Shown here: piece by piece, positions 1 to 11,745 of the stretch
Layout: every line of letters begins with the position of its first letter
Position numbering within the stretch: position 1 is the first letter of the stretch
Assembly (NCBI GenBank): GCA_900660155.1
Contig: CABFPE010000097.1
Coordinates: 69,066-133,065, forward strand
DNA length: 64,000 bases
Direction of reading: 5' to 3'
Source: Hofstenia miamia
Taxonomy: Eukaryota > Xenacoelomorpha > Acoela > Hofsteniidae
Notes under the pieces: model-generated
Told to the model about the DNA's origin: nothing
The model's input: only the letters and a program-made list of their open reading frames with translations
Databases searched by the model: none
Made by a program: the position numbers and the translations under genes

Positions 1-1252
1 AAAGCTGGCAAACTGGCTTATTAAATTTAAATAATACAAAGCTCAGTATTCTATGTTTATTGAGCAGAATTTTGGTAATGCATTCAAGCTTTCAAAAACA
101 TTATAAAAAACATTGAAATTTAGTGTATAAGTATATAAGTATTTATAAAATCTTCACCAATTATATATGTAACTATTACACATCAAAATACATTAACCAG
201 CATTTTAATGCTATGCATTATGGAGAATCTGAAAATCCAGCGATCTATAGATTTTTGTTTTAATTTTCTACTACATATTTCCAGTACTTATATATATATA
301 TATTCACATTTCCTATTTTCTATAATAAATTTTTACGGAGGTCAGAGTTGTTTCAAAGCTTACGGGTTTGTTTTAAGAATGTTGTAGAAAAACACAAAAA
401 CATAAAAAAGCATTTTTTGCACAATTCGAAAAAAACGTTTTCAACAGTACTCTGAATGTAACTCAATGAAATTTCTCAATTTTTGACACTCCTCAAAAAC
501 CAACAAAGTAAATTATATACGCTTTCGAACAGTTGGGGCATTAGTGGCTTTTTACAACACTCATTTGCAACAGAAAGTCCAGACAGATTGAACGAAATCT
601 GTCGCTACTTAGTTTATTGGATTGGTTGCATATCGATATGGGTTCTTTACAATTTGAATTAGATCTCTGTGACATTTATTCAGAGTTTAATTTGAACGTT
701 CTTGTCGAGAGGGTAGAACATAATCTGGTTGAGGGTTCCTCCATAGAGCTTTGAATTTCCTAGGTTTCATAGCTTTAAAGGGAATGTTGCTGGCAATGAG
801 AGAAATTTCCGACACATTTAGTAAGTATTTATGGCTTTCTCTTAGGTGTAGAAAAGTATAAGGCGAGGTCTCATGAACGGATGGACTGTTTCATGGCTTG
901 CCTGATGTTCAGAGGCTTAACGTTTACGCTATTTAAGCCTTTGAGCATTACCGGGTCATTACATGATGATACTTGTTTTCGGGTTTGTTACCGCCAAGAT
1001 CAATACGTTTGTTGAAACATTTCTTAATGGCATCACAGGGATTTCTACTTATTAGCAACATGAAAATGAGTATTTGAGAATGTTAATATGAGAAATGGTT
1101 AAAAAGACAGTGCTTATACATTTCAAAAGTATATTATAAACACCCTTAAAATTCACCTGTTAACTACAGCCAAAATCTTGCAGAGAAACACTTTCTTTTG
1201 CAAGTAAAGCTAGGTTTATTAATTTTATCAATAGTATTATTTCATTTCTTTT
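1..1252. other. Non-coding stretch upstream of the LDLa exon
   Basis: AT-rich sequence with no recognisable exon. One frame is open on the + strand at about 575-754 and contains a leucine-rich stretch, but it has no clear splice sites and matches nothing I know. The missing first exons of the DEG/ENaC gene (start and TM1) are not visible here and may lie to the left of the window. Confidence 0.4.
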
Positions 1253-1433
1253 CACAGCTTCATGCTGGTATCCCTCTCAGCTTGGGGAACTCACCAATTC
1301 CCAGGGAGTCTGAGAGCTTTCCTCAGGACTCTAGCTGTTCCTAACAATGCTGCCTTCTGTGCTACTGCTCCTCCCCACTTTGATACTCCCAACTCCTCCA
1401 AGTATCTCCTATGCTTCTTACTCACTGCTCCTA

Positions 1434-1434
<1 letters not shown>
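1253..1434 (-). mobile_element. 5'-truncated 3' end of an RLE-type (R2-like) LINE
   Basis: Reverse complement of the 3' end of the element seen at 40795-41560. Read on the - strand it encodes the end of the ORF (KKHRRYLEELGV, then WGGAVAQKAALLGTAR, then LRKALRLPGNW and a stop) followed by the same short 3' UTR. At the position where the 41 kb copy has a TGA, this copy has AGA, so the family protein runs about 11 residues further than the 41 kb copy suggests. The copy is truncated at 1434, directly against a (TTA)n tract. Confidence 0.8.

Positions 1435-1480
<46 letters not shown>
1435..1480. repeat. (TTA)n microsatellite
   Basis: About 15 uninterrupted TTA units, directly abutting the truncated 5' end of the R2-like LINE fragment. 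Confidence 0.95.
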
Positions 1481-1526
1481 CATTATTGTCATTTAATAAC
1501 ATTATTCCAAGCTGTATGCTTAAACA

Positions 1527-1529
<3 letters not shown>

Positions 1530-1560
<31 letters not shown>
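1530..1560. repeat. (TA)n microsatellite
   Basis: Uninterrupted TA dinucleotide run. Confidence 0.95.
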
Positions 1561-1562
<2 letters not shown>

Positions 1563-1627
1563 AATAATACATATATACAAACATGAAATACACACAATCT
1601 AAAATATGCTACAACTATAAATTTTAG

Positions 1628-4413
1628 AGCCCAAATGGCGTTGTGCCAATGATGATTACATTCTTAAGAAGCAGAAATGCAATCATGTCATTGATTGCTC
1701 AGACGCTTCTGATGAATCAAATTGCACAGTTTACCAAAATGAAGACTATGTAAGTAAATTTACTTAAACTAAGCCTTATAAAAATGCTTAGCAATCGAGC
1801 GAATGGCTGAGTGTGTTTATTAATGGGACAAGAGAAGACTATTCCGATGTGAAACACATGGGGACTTTATCACGTGAGAAGATTAATAAATATGGAGTCA
1901 AAATTGACGACTTCATAATTCAGTGCTCATTTGATTCAGAACCTTGTTCATATGAAAACTTTGTGAAATGGCAAAATGATATCTATGGCAATTGTTTCAC
2001 GTTTAATCATAAAGACAAGTAAGTTCATAAATTGAATTGGTGATCTGTCACTAATTTAGGATTCCAGTGACGTCAACTAGAGAAGGATCATTGTATGGAC
2101 TTAAGCTGGCCATGTACATTGACCTTAATAATTACGTTCATCTCTTATCACAAGAGGCAGGTGTTCGCGTAAGTATTCATCCACGAAATGTACAACCATT
2201 TCCAGAAGACGAAGGTTTTTCGGTTTCTCCAGGCACAGCGACATTTATCAGGATTCAAGAAAAGCAATTCAAACGGGTCCCTCACTTCCGCAATAAGTGC
2301 AATGAAAATAAGTGGCCAGAAACAGTGAAGATAATGAACAATTCTCAATACAGGTTTCTTCTATTTTTTCATATTTCTTAGAAAAAAACGTAAATCAATA
2401 TTTAGATACACTTCTAAAGCATGCAATAAGTTCTGCTTGGCTGAATACACTTATAAGAAATGCAACTGTTCCCCATCGTTGGTTTTAGATGTTGCAAGCA
2501 TACAAATGTGTAGCTATATTGATCCCAATGATCGGAAATGCTTAGATGATGTTCTTGAAGACTATAGCAGAGGAGTATTGAAATGTGATTGTGAAGTAAG
2601 TGGACTTGATTGATACAATTTTATGTTATGCTTTAGATGTTATCAAATTAATAATTTTTCAATTTGCGGTGGTAAAAATTTTAAAAGTTTGCTGCAGAAT
2701 TATTGATTCACTCTGAGAAAAGGTGATAGACATAGATGCTTAATGGTCTACTTTAAGGGGTAGGCGCTCAACCCGTGTGAATTGGTCCTGCCATGTACAT
2801 GCATAAATATGGCGAAGTAATGTAACACAGATAAGCCGAGCCCACAATGAACAAAGTAACGCTAGGGATTCTGGACATGTCACATTAAGAAAAATATAGT
2901 TCATTTCAAAAAGCAAATTGTGCCGTCTGAGGCAATGGGTACATACAGCCTGAACTTATAATTCTAAATTTAAGTAATTCTTCGGTGCAACTATCGCTAA
3001 TATATGACTTAAGACATATTTTCATAATCAATTTTATCAGGATTTACATTGAATTATTTATTTTTCCCTGAATTCGAATATTGAGAAATTTGTTTCTAAA
3101 ATTTAAAATATTGAAATTTATGGAATCATTCAAAAACTGTTTAGGTTCCCTGTGAAGAAGTAAAGTATCGTACAGATTTTTCTGCTGCAAGTTGGCCTGA
3201 AGTAGAATATCTTATCCACTTCCTGAGAATGCTCATAAATGAAACGGGTGCGGAGATTTCTAAAAAGATTTGGAATTTAAGATTGCTATTGATTGAGCAT
3301 GAGTTCAATGAAGAGGTTATGAAATTTGTTTGCAGAGAAGTAAAAAAAGAGTTCGTTAAAGTTGAAATATATTTTGACGATTTGTCCCTAGAAGATATTT
3401 ATGAGGTAATCCATTTAGATTAAGACGGTTGGTTTTAGTCTTTCTTTGAAACTTGTACCTCAAATACAAATATGTCTATATTCCTAGATGATAGGCATGC
3501 AATGTCTCAAAGTTTAAATAATTTCTAAGTTATCTAGGCATCCTAAACATGATCTGCACTTCTTAAAGGAAACCAGTTTATCATCTTAATTATCTCTTAG
3601 CATCTTATGCGCTACAGAACAATTTCATATAATTTACAGGATTTAAGGAGTCTAATAACGCTAGCTAACGATAAATTGAATGCTATAGAAAACTAACACA
3701 TACAACATCTATTTTACTAATTACCTTGTAAATTCGACCCGATTCAATCCACAACTGGCCTAGTTCCGAATCCGAGCCTTACTGAAAGTTGAAAACTGCT
3801 CAAATCTATTCATTAATTAATAATTTCTACAACAAGCCATATTTACATTTAACAATACTTTTCAGTGCGTTCTCAATTTTTAGTAGGCTACATCAGTTCC
3901 ATAGCATAAAATAAATGCAAAAATTTGTGTAAAATAATATTTTAATAATTAGCAAAGATTGAATGGAAGTTTCTCTTCCATTTTGATAAACAACTGACTT
4001 AAGTTCTATTCATTATATAAAACTCAGAAACATCTATATACTCTCTGAATCACATTGTTTGTGGTCGTAATTATAAAATGTATATTTTCCTGATAACATC
4101 TATAACGACTCTAATACAAATTTATATTCTTCTCATCCACCAAAAAAAGATTTTTTCCTGTTATGATTCACATCTTTGAATAATTTAGGAGAGCCAACTA
4201 ACTTGGAACACTTACATCAGCAATATCGGGGGTTCCCTTGGACTGTGGGTCGGCCTAAGCATCATAAGTCTGGTTGAAGCTTTCGAAGTGATATTCTACT
4301 TAGCTGCATGGTTTTATAAAATGAAGTTTATTCAGAAAACTTTTAGAAGTAATTCAACAGACAGTGATGGGACACACAGTAATGGACGTGTTAAAGCATC
4401 GACAGATGTATAA
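1628..4413 (+). CDS. DEG/ENaC-family sodium channel with an LDLa repeat (3' part, six exons)
   Basis: Exons 1628-1749, 1792-2018, 2060-2353, 2406-2595, 3145-3405 and 4189-4413 join in frame with GT-AG introns and give 438 residues and a TAA stop. Exon 1 is an LDL-receptor class A repeat: six cysteines ending CSDASDESNC. The next exon carries DEG/ENaC landmarks: FIIQCSFDSEPC, then YGNCFTFN. Exons 3-5 hold the cysteine-rich palm and thumb region (CNKFCLAEYTYKKCNC, then CDCEVPCEEVKY). The last exon holds the pre-TM2 and TM2 segment with the family GXS selectivity-filter pattern (GLSIISLVEAFEVIFYL) and a short cytoplasmic tail. Members form trimeric cation channels, usually of 500-600 residues. 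The exon before 1628 donates one base of the first codon, so the start and TM1 are missing. Family assignment is firm; the gating stimulus cannot be read from sequence. Confidence 0.93.
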
Positions 4414-4478
4414 TACGCATGCTTCCCAAACGCCACTTGTTTCAAATTTATATATTTTCTTATAATTATTTGACATCC

Positions 4479-4484
4479 AATAAA
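4479..4484 (+). promoter_or_regulatory. Candidate polyadenylation signal of the DEG/ENaC gene
   Basis: AATAAA lies 66 bases after the TAA stop at 4411-4413, the first such hexamer downstream. Confidence 0.6.
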
Positions 4485-4899
4485 ATTGATAAAGTATGAA
4501 AATAATTCAAATGGTCTAAGCTCACAGTCGTCTACTTTATTTTGCCAAAGTCTATATGTATTATCACGAGACTTTCCCTAAATATAATAAATTGAAATCT
4601 GAAAAACTGAATGCCAAAGAAAGAGACTAACAACAAAATAAGAGTTTTACATATCTATCAAAGCTTATTGAAGAATTACAAAATTTTGAAAATGCTGCTG
4701 TCGTCAGCGTAGTGATGACATTATCACTTCCTTTTGTAGAGGAGGATTGCCTTAGTAACATACAAAGTTTTATAGTAAAATATTTAGAACGAAAATTTTC
4801 ATTAGGAATTAGGAGGGCTGAATCGACCTCTTGTGATTTCAGCAGTAAAAAATATGAAGAAGAAGAAAAATCTTTATTCAAAAATTGATTGAACAATAA

Positions 4900-5195
4900 A
4901 GAATACTGATAACAATTCTGAAAGCGTCAAGAAAAGAAATACAAACAAAATAAAATGAAACACAACAAGAAATAGTTACAAATAATAGTGTAATATGAAC
5001 TGGGATTATGGCGATGTTAGTTTCTTTTAATAGAGTGATCAGATTGTCAAAATTTATAACCTCGTCATTTCAGTCTCTTTATATTAAATGTGTAAAAGTA
5101 TTTTTAATGTCAAACTTAAAGTTTTTTAATCGAGTTATTTGTTTGATATATTTCGGTAATTTATTCCATATATTTATAGCTGTGTTTAGAAAATG
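4900..5195 (-). mobile_element. Diverged LINE 3' end
   Basis: The - strand encodes a degraded version of the LINE C-terminus found in the next two repeats (INIWN, LPK and IKQ-type segments), followed by the same style of 3' UTR. It is older and more mutated than the copies to its right. Confidence 0.6.
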
Positions 5196-7245
5196 AAATG
5201 AAATGAAACAAAATGAAATATCTATATTTAGAGTTGCTTTTTACAATATAAAATACTGTTTACAACTCTAAATAGCGTCAAACAATAGAAATAAAGGAAC
5301 AAAACACATACAAAAATACTATTTACAAAAATAATTACAAATACTAGCTTGGGCTATGGCGAATTTAGGTTAGATGTGGTCTATTGAATAATCACTATTA
5401 TAAAATTTAAAACCTCGCCATTTGTATTCAAGCCTTTCTTTTGTATAACTACAGAAGTATTTTTTAATTTCGTTTTTGAATACTCTTAATCTATTTATTT
5501 GTTTTATAGATTTAGGTAAATTATTCCATATATTTATTGATGTGCTGAGAAATGAATTTTTCATTATTTTATTGTTACATAGAAGAGGCCTAATTTTTAG
5601 GGTTCTATGATTATGTCTAAGCAATATTTTAGAGAATATAGAAAGTTAGATTGGTAGTATGGAATAATATTATTAAATATTTTAAGAAAAGTAGTCAATA
5701 TATTTTAATAAACGATGCATTGCGAATTTAGAAAAGTTTTTGTTAATTTCTTGATTTCTATATTTCTGTTATATATATATGATTAACATCTATTTTTATA
5801 GCCCATTTTATCTGTACATTGAATTTATTGCAAAGTTGTTGATTTATGTCGGTATATAGTATGTTTCCGTAATTAAAGTGGCTTAGTATTAATGGGTGAA
5901 TTAATTGAATTTTTGCTGTGGTTGGAAGCTGTTGCTAAAAGCCTTAATTGAAATAGCCATTTTCTTAATAACATTAGTAATTTGTTTTTAATAAAATTAA
6001 GTTGAGAATCAAAAATGATACCTAAATATTTAAAAGAATGAACTTGTTCTATGTATGTATCATTAAATTTCAATATAAATTGTGAACTATTTGTGGATTT
6101 ATTGTTAGATTTAGGTCTAATTAAGCGAAATTGAGTGTTAGGTGGGTTTATTCTTAGTTTTAGTGAAGCAAAACATTGTGCAAGAAGTTTTTTAATTTAG
6201 TTATTTGTTTGATATATTTCGGTAATTTATTCAATATATTTATAGCTGTGTTTAGAAAATGAAATGAAATGAAATAAAATGAAATATCTATATTTAGAGT
6301 TGCTTTTTACAATATAAAATACTGTTTACAACTCTAAATAGCGTCAAACAATAGAAATAAAGGAACAAAACACATACAAAAATACTATTTACAAAAATAA
6401 TTACAAATACTAGCTTGGGCTATGGCGAATTTAGGTTAGATGTGGTCTATTGAATAATCACTATTATAAAATTTAAAACCTCGCCATTTGTATTCAAGCC
6501 TTTCTTTTGTATAACTACAGAAGTATTTTTTAATTTCGTTTTTGAATACTCTTAATCTATTTATTTGTTTTATAGATTTAGGTAAATTATTCCATATATT
6601 TATTGATGTGTTGAGAAATGAATTTTTCATTATTTTCTTGTTACATGGAAGAGGCCTAATTTTTAGGGTTCTATGATTATGTCTAAGCAATATTTTAGAG
6701 GATAGAAAGTTAGATTGGTAGTATGGAATAATATTATTAAATATTTTAAGAAAAGTAGTCAATATATTTTAATAAACGATGCATTGCGAATTTAGAAAAG
6801 TTTTTGTTAATTTCTTGATTTCTATATTTCTGTTATATATATATGATTAACTTCTATTTTTATAGCCCATTTTATTTGTACATTGAATTTATTGCAAAGT
6901 TGTTGATTTATGTCGGTATACAGTATGTTTCCGTAATTAAAGTGGCTTAGTATTAATGGGTGAATTAATTGAGTTTTTGCTGTGGTTGGAAGCTGTTGCT
7001 AAAAGCCTTAATTGAAATAGCCATTTTCTTAATAACATTAGTTATTTGTTTTATAAAATTAAGTTGAGAATCAAAAATGATACCTAAATATTTAAAAGAA
7101 TGAACTTGTTCTATGTATGTATCATTAAATTTCAATATAAATTGTGAACTATTTGTGGATATATTAGATTTAGGTCTAATTAAGCGAAATTGAGTTTTAG
7201 GTGGGTTTATTCTTAGTTTCAGTGAAGCAAAACATTGTGCAAGAA
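5118..7245. repeat. Direct tandem duplication, unit about 1.07 kb
   Basis: Positions 5118-6186 and 6187-7245 match almost base for base, with small differences. The join at 6186/6187 fuses the inner part of the RT fragment to the older 3' end that also lies at 5118-5195, so the duplication endpoints fall within LINE sequence. Confidence 0.85.
5196..6186 (-). mobile_element. LINE reverse transcriptase C-terminal fragment, tandem copy 1
   Basis: Reading leftwards, the - strand gives the post-catalytic part of a non-LTR reverse transcriptase (FKYLGIIFDSQLNF at about 6030) and then the C-terminal segment (RHNHRTLKIRPL, SINIWNNLPKSIKQINRLRV at 5620-5450). It is frameshifted and so not functional. 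It is nearly identical to the copy at 6187-7555 and lies in the same orientation. Confidence 0.85.
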
Positions 7246-7555
7246 GAGTGAAATTTTTTTCGAGAACTTTTATAGCAGTTTCAGGAGACTTATGTAAACT
7301 AAATAGCATATCATCAGCATATTGTATAACATTACATTTGGTATGATTGCTGAAATAATTTACATAGAGTCAGAGATAATTTCATTTTGGTTAGATAGCT
7401 GCGTATTAGGTCTGCACATTTGTCTGAGAAGCCCAGAATTTATATTTATTTAATTAATATGTGGTGGTCGATAGAATCAAATGCCTTTAATAAATATAAG
7501 CATGCAACTGCTGAACACTCATCAATAAGAGAGTTTATAATTATTCGCTTCTTAT
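6187..7555 (-). mobile_element. LINE reverse transcriptase fragment, tandem copy 2
   Basis: This is a longer copy than the one to its left. On the - strand it begins near 7555 with a LLKAFDSIDHHILI segment (RT motif A), then after a disrupted stretch the catalytic YADD motif near 7310. It continues through LRINPPKTQFRLIRP, FKYLGIIFDSQLNF and the C-terminal INIWNNLPKSIKQ region ending near 6436. Stops and frameshifts separate these blocks, so it is a pseudo-element of an APE-type non-LTR clade (Jockey/CR1/I-like; clade not resolved). Confidence 0.87.
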
Positions 7556-7958
7556 ACCTAATTGGTGGTTAACATTGAAAAATTGCAAGACCACTGCGTC
7601 GAATGGAAAAAAATTCAAAGTTTAATTACTCTGTTACTTTGGACTAGCACTTTTTATGAAAATATAACTATTTCTTAGAAAACATCATTTTTTGTTGAGT
7701 AAATCGACTTTAAGACCAAATTTCCCTCAGACATAAAATTCTAAAATAAGGATTCGTTTAATTTCAAAATAAATTTAAAGTAATATTGATAGTAAATGTT
7801 TTTAATCATAAAAGCCGTCACTGAGGAGCCAATGCATACATATTAGACAACGGAACTATTATTTTGATGGCTTTCAGACACAATCCACCATAGTCCTCAT
7901 TAGTCGTTGTTTTTTGCCACTTTCAAGCTGCTTCTTAGGCTTTGAGGGAGAGATTTTT

Positions 7959-8042
7959 GCTTTCTTAATATATCTTCCCTTAGTAGGCTTTCTTAATATA
8001 TCTTCCCTAAGTAAGCTTTCTTAATATATCTTCCCTTAGTAG
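7959..8042. repeat. 28-bp tandem repeat, three copies
   Basis: Three units of 28 bp starting at 7959, 7987 and 8015. Each begins GCTTTCTTAATATATCTTCC. Unit 2 differs from the others at two positions. Confidence 0.93.
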
Positions 8043-8331
8043 CTAAGTTACTGAATGCAGTAGAGGCACAGGACTCTTTCTGGTTAATTTTGTTAATAGT
8101 GAAGCTCTTAAGAATTGTTGCTAGTTTTTCTTAATCGTCTTTTTTTTATATATTCCACATATTTTGCATTGATCATTTTAAATCTCAATCCTACGTATTT
8201 CGTTCTCATTGCCTCCTTACTCTTTTATTCCACCATTCTTAAGATAATAGATTCTTTATTCAGATAAATGTTAACAATTAAATAACTAATAATTTATCTA
8301 AATAGCATCATTAAATTCACAAAAACACATA

Positions 8332-9030
8332 TACAATTCACAAATTACAAAAGAAATCTTCCAAGCTATGGATAAATTACCATAGTACTATTTTAATAAC
8401 GAGTTTTTGGATCTATATAGTTTAAAACAGACAGCATTGTTCGAGACAAAACTATTCTTTTAGATCAAAATAGATATACATTGTACCTACTAAAAATGAT
8501 TGTTTTCAATGATCTCGCACACTTGTATTATCCTTACATTCGGGTGGAAAATTATTTTCAAATGGAAATATCTGGAAGTCGAACAAATTTGACAAAACGT
8601 CTTTAATGATTGTATATCCTATATATCGTTGAGAAAAGAATATTATATTTCTTTATGAGATTAGCTTAATNCAATTCACAAATTACAAAATAAATCTTCC
8701 AGGCTATGGATAAATTACTATAGTACTATTTTAATAACGAGTTCTTGTATCTATATAGTATAAAACAGACAGCATTGGTCGAGTCAAAACCATTCTTTTA
8801 GATAAAAATAGATATACATTGTACTTACTAAAAATGATTGTTTTCAATGATCTCGCACACTTGTATTATCCTTACATTCAAGTTTGTGAAAATTATATCG
8901 AGTGGAAAATTATTTTCAAATGGAAATATCTGGAAGTCGAACAAATTTGACAAAACGTCTTTAATGATTGTATATCCTATATATCGTTGAGAAAAGAATA
9001 TTATATTTCTTTATGAGATTAGCTTAATCG
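8332..9030. other. Adjacent near-identical copies separated by a single N (probable two-haplotype join)
   Basis: 8332-8670 and 8672-9030 are the same sequence with scattered substitutions and one indel of about 20 bases in the second copy. The only base between them is N8671. This is what is seen when two alleles are placed end to end in a scaffold. Confidence 0.8.
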
Positions 9031-9891
9031 ATCACTGAAGTATTATGTCTTCATATAGGTACATGTTAAGATAATAGTTAAATTGGAACTATTTATTGCA
9101 TTTAGATATTATTTAATTGAAATTTTCCCTCCGAAAAATTGTTCACTAAGCATTGATAACTATCCTAGAAGAAAAGGTAAATAAACCTGTAGCATAACAT
9201 TATGAATGAAGGACATTAAATTGTATTTTTAAGGAATTTCAGTCTTAAAAATAAAAAAACCAACATTGTCAATGTACTATTACTTTTTGATAATGCACGT
9301 TTGTTTATCACAGTCGCTATGGTTTTCTTGTAAGACCTAGAGATTTAATATATAACAATGCTATCATCCAAAAAGATATTCGTGCTTAAAATACGTGACC
9401 CACGGTGTTATTGAATAAGCCTTTCTTGTGGACATTTCTTGCATATGATTTTAAATATTAATTTTTTAAGATTTGTAGTTTGTAGCTTAGAGTATAATAT
9501 GAAGTTAAAATAGCTTCAGAAGTTTACAGTGAATTTTACTGAAACATTATCAAATGCGCTTACTCGAAAATCCAAATTCTTTTTCATCAAGACAAGCAAA
9601 ATAGAATAAATTGTTTTATTTTAATAAATGCTGAGTTTTCGAGGTATTTTTGATTCAAAGTAGTGATTATATAAACTATAGAATTACAAAAGCACCCATA
9701 TATTAGCTCCAACAAATTACTATACATTCTTATAAACAGCTCAAATTGAAAAACACATTTCCCTTTTGCTTTCAATCATTCATCTAAAATTTATTGCTAT
9801 AAACACTAGAATATTTTTTGATGAACTATTTCAGTATAAAATGCCAGCCCTATTATATGAAAATGGCGGGAAAGTTTTGGTAACAATATAA

Positions 9892-9897
9892 TTTATT
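9892..9897 (-). promoter_or_regulatory. Candidate polyadenylation signal of XPR1
   Basis: AATAAA on the - strand, about 150 bases after the XPR1 stop codon at 10048-10046. Confidence 0.4.
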
Positions 9898-10045
9898 ATC
9901 AAATCACCTATAAAAATTGATTTCATCAATTCATTAGTTGCTCAGAAAATTGGAAATTGAGTAACGGCACTATTTACAAAAAACTACAAAACTAAAAATA
10001 GCACCTGGTTTTGAATTTGAAATTCATAATTAATAGACAACTGCA

Positions 10046-11709
10046 CTAATCAAATTCATCTTCATCTTCTTCCAGAAGAAGCTTGGTTTCAGACTTCGAA
10101 GCATAAGCACCATAGCTAAACATAGGAATTACAAAATCTCCTATAATATTATCCTGCATGCTTTAATGAAAGCAAAAAAATTAATTTTTTTAGTACTTTC
10201 TCCGTTATTACAAACAATTAAATTCTGAAATGTTTGAAATCCACAACAATCTACAAGTGGCAATTCAAAAATATATTTTAGCATATTCAATACAGAATTC
10301 CCAGAATTTAATAAGGTGGAAGTACTAAGTGGATTCAAAAGTGCTTTAAAATTAAATAACTCAGGGATGTGTGTAAATATTTTATCATTCTAGAAATTTA
10401 TTTTGTGACTTTAAGCGCAACACGTATCAATGGTTTTGGACATATCACTAAAAAGTTACAATTCTTTGTTTCTATGGGCTCGACACATGACTACATTAAC
10501 GTTAGGTATACGGAAAATGCAAAAATCATTTTTAAAAAAACTCCAACTACTTCAGCCACAGAAGCACGCTTAAGTAGGAATTGTCAACATTGCATTCAAG
10601 CATACTCCCCAATGGATATGGTCAAGCCACAAGATTTACAAATTTCGTAATAAGCTTAGAGAACATCCTTTGTAAATGTGGAAAACCGATTGTTCTTTTA
10701 AAATGACACCAGGCAGTTTAAAGTTAAAGCAAGTGTTAATGAAAGTTTAACTTACTTGGGGCTGCGTTTGTTTTTGATATAATTTTCATCGTCCATCATT
10801 TTACAAAGAACTTCTTGATTATCTTGATCAAGAGGTGCAACACTGATGTCACGCACTGCTCGGAATTCACCACAATTGTTAAGATGCTCGTTTTCCAAAC
10901 GGAAAAAATTCCAAACAAATCGCCTAAAATACAAAATTATGACGTAATCACGCTTAACACAGTAAGTTAATAGGAGTTAGTACAAATACGGATAATGTTT
11001 AATAAACAAATTGGACTCAACAATTCTTTGAGTAAGAGTCCGTGAATAGGAAAACTGTTCATACATATCAGACTTCGAATTTCGCATATTTCTAGGTCAT
11101 ATTCAGTGTACTTTGATTAGAGTCCAAAAACCCTCAAAGAGATTTTTAGAAATAGATGACAGCAGCTAAGGTCTTCAGCTATGATGATGATAATTGAGTA
11201 CACCGTTTTAAAAACATGGATTTCACCTGATCCTCGACATGTTCGGATTGATAGACCAGAAACCACAATCTTCATTAATCCAATATCTTTGAAGTCAATT
11301 GCAGCAAATTCTTTATTAAAAAAGAATTTTTTGTAAAATATAGAGTTTGTATGAATTGCATGGGACCAAAGTCTGTCTAAACATTTCTCCCTATAGAGTT
11401 GTATCGTGATATCTATTGATAATAATTGGAGCATGGTTTGGAATATTCCTTCGAAATCACCTTTTACAAATTTCAATAAGTCCACTGGAAAACTTCATTT
11501 TCAACAAATATTTGGAACCACATAGTCCGCGATTCTCCACATCTATGAAGAAACACTACCGCTACCAGCAGGCTTGTCCATGGGGCAGAATTTCGTTCCT
11601 CACCTCACGATAACTTTCGTCGGGATCCCCACGACACTAAAATGCAAACACATGCGTACATATTTACTAGCAATTTTGCTTATTGTTTTTGCCAAATTTA
11701 TGTAATTTC

Positions 11710-11745
<36 letters not shown>

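Noticed and set aside
1262-1567. 101-codon + frame with Tyr and Ile-Tyr runs
   Set aside because: It is the antisense of the LINE 3' end followed by translated (TTA)n and (TA)n microsatellites.
11117-11485. 122-codon - strand frame in XPR1 intron 12
   Set aside because: I first considered it as the missing XPR1 exon. The XPR1 exon at 16788-16655 extends far enough to join 10923 in phase, so no exon is missing. The frame itself matches nothing known.
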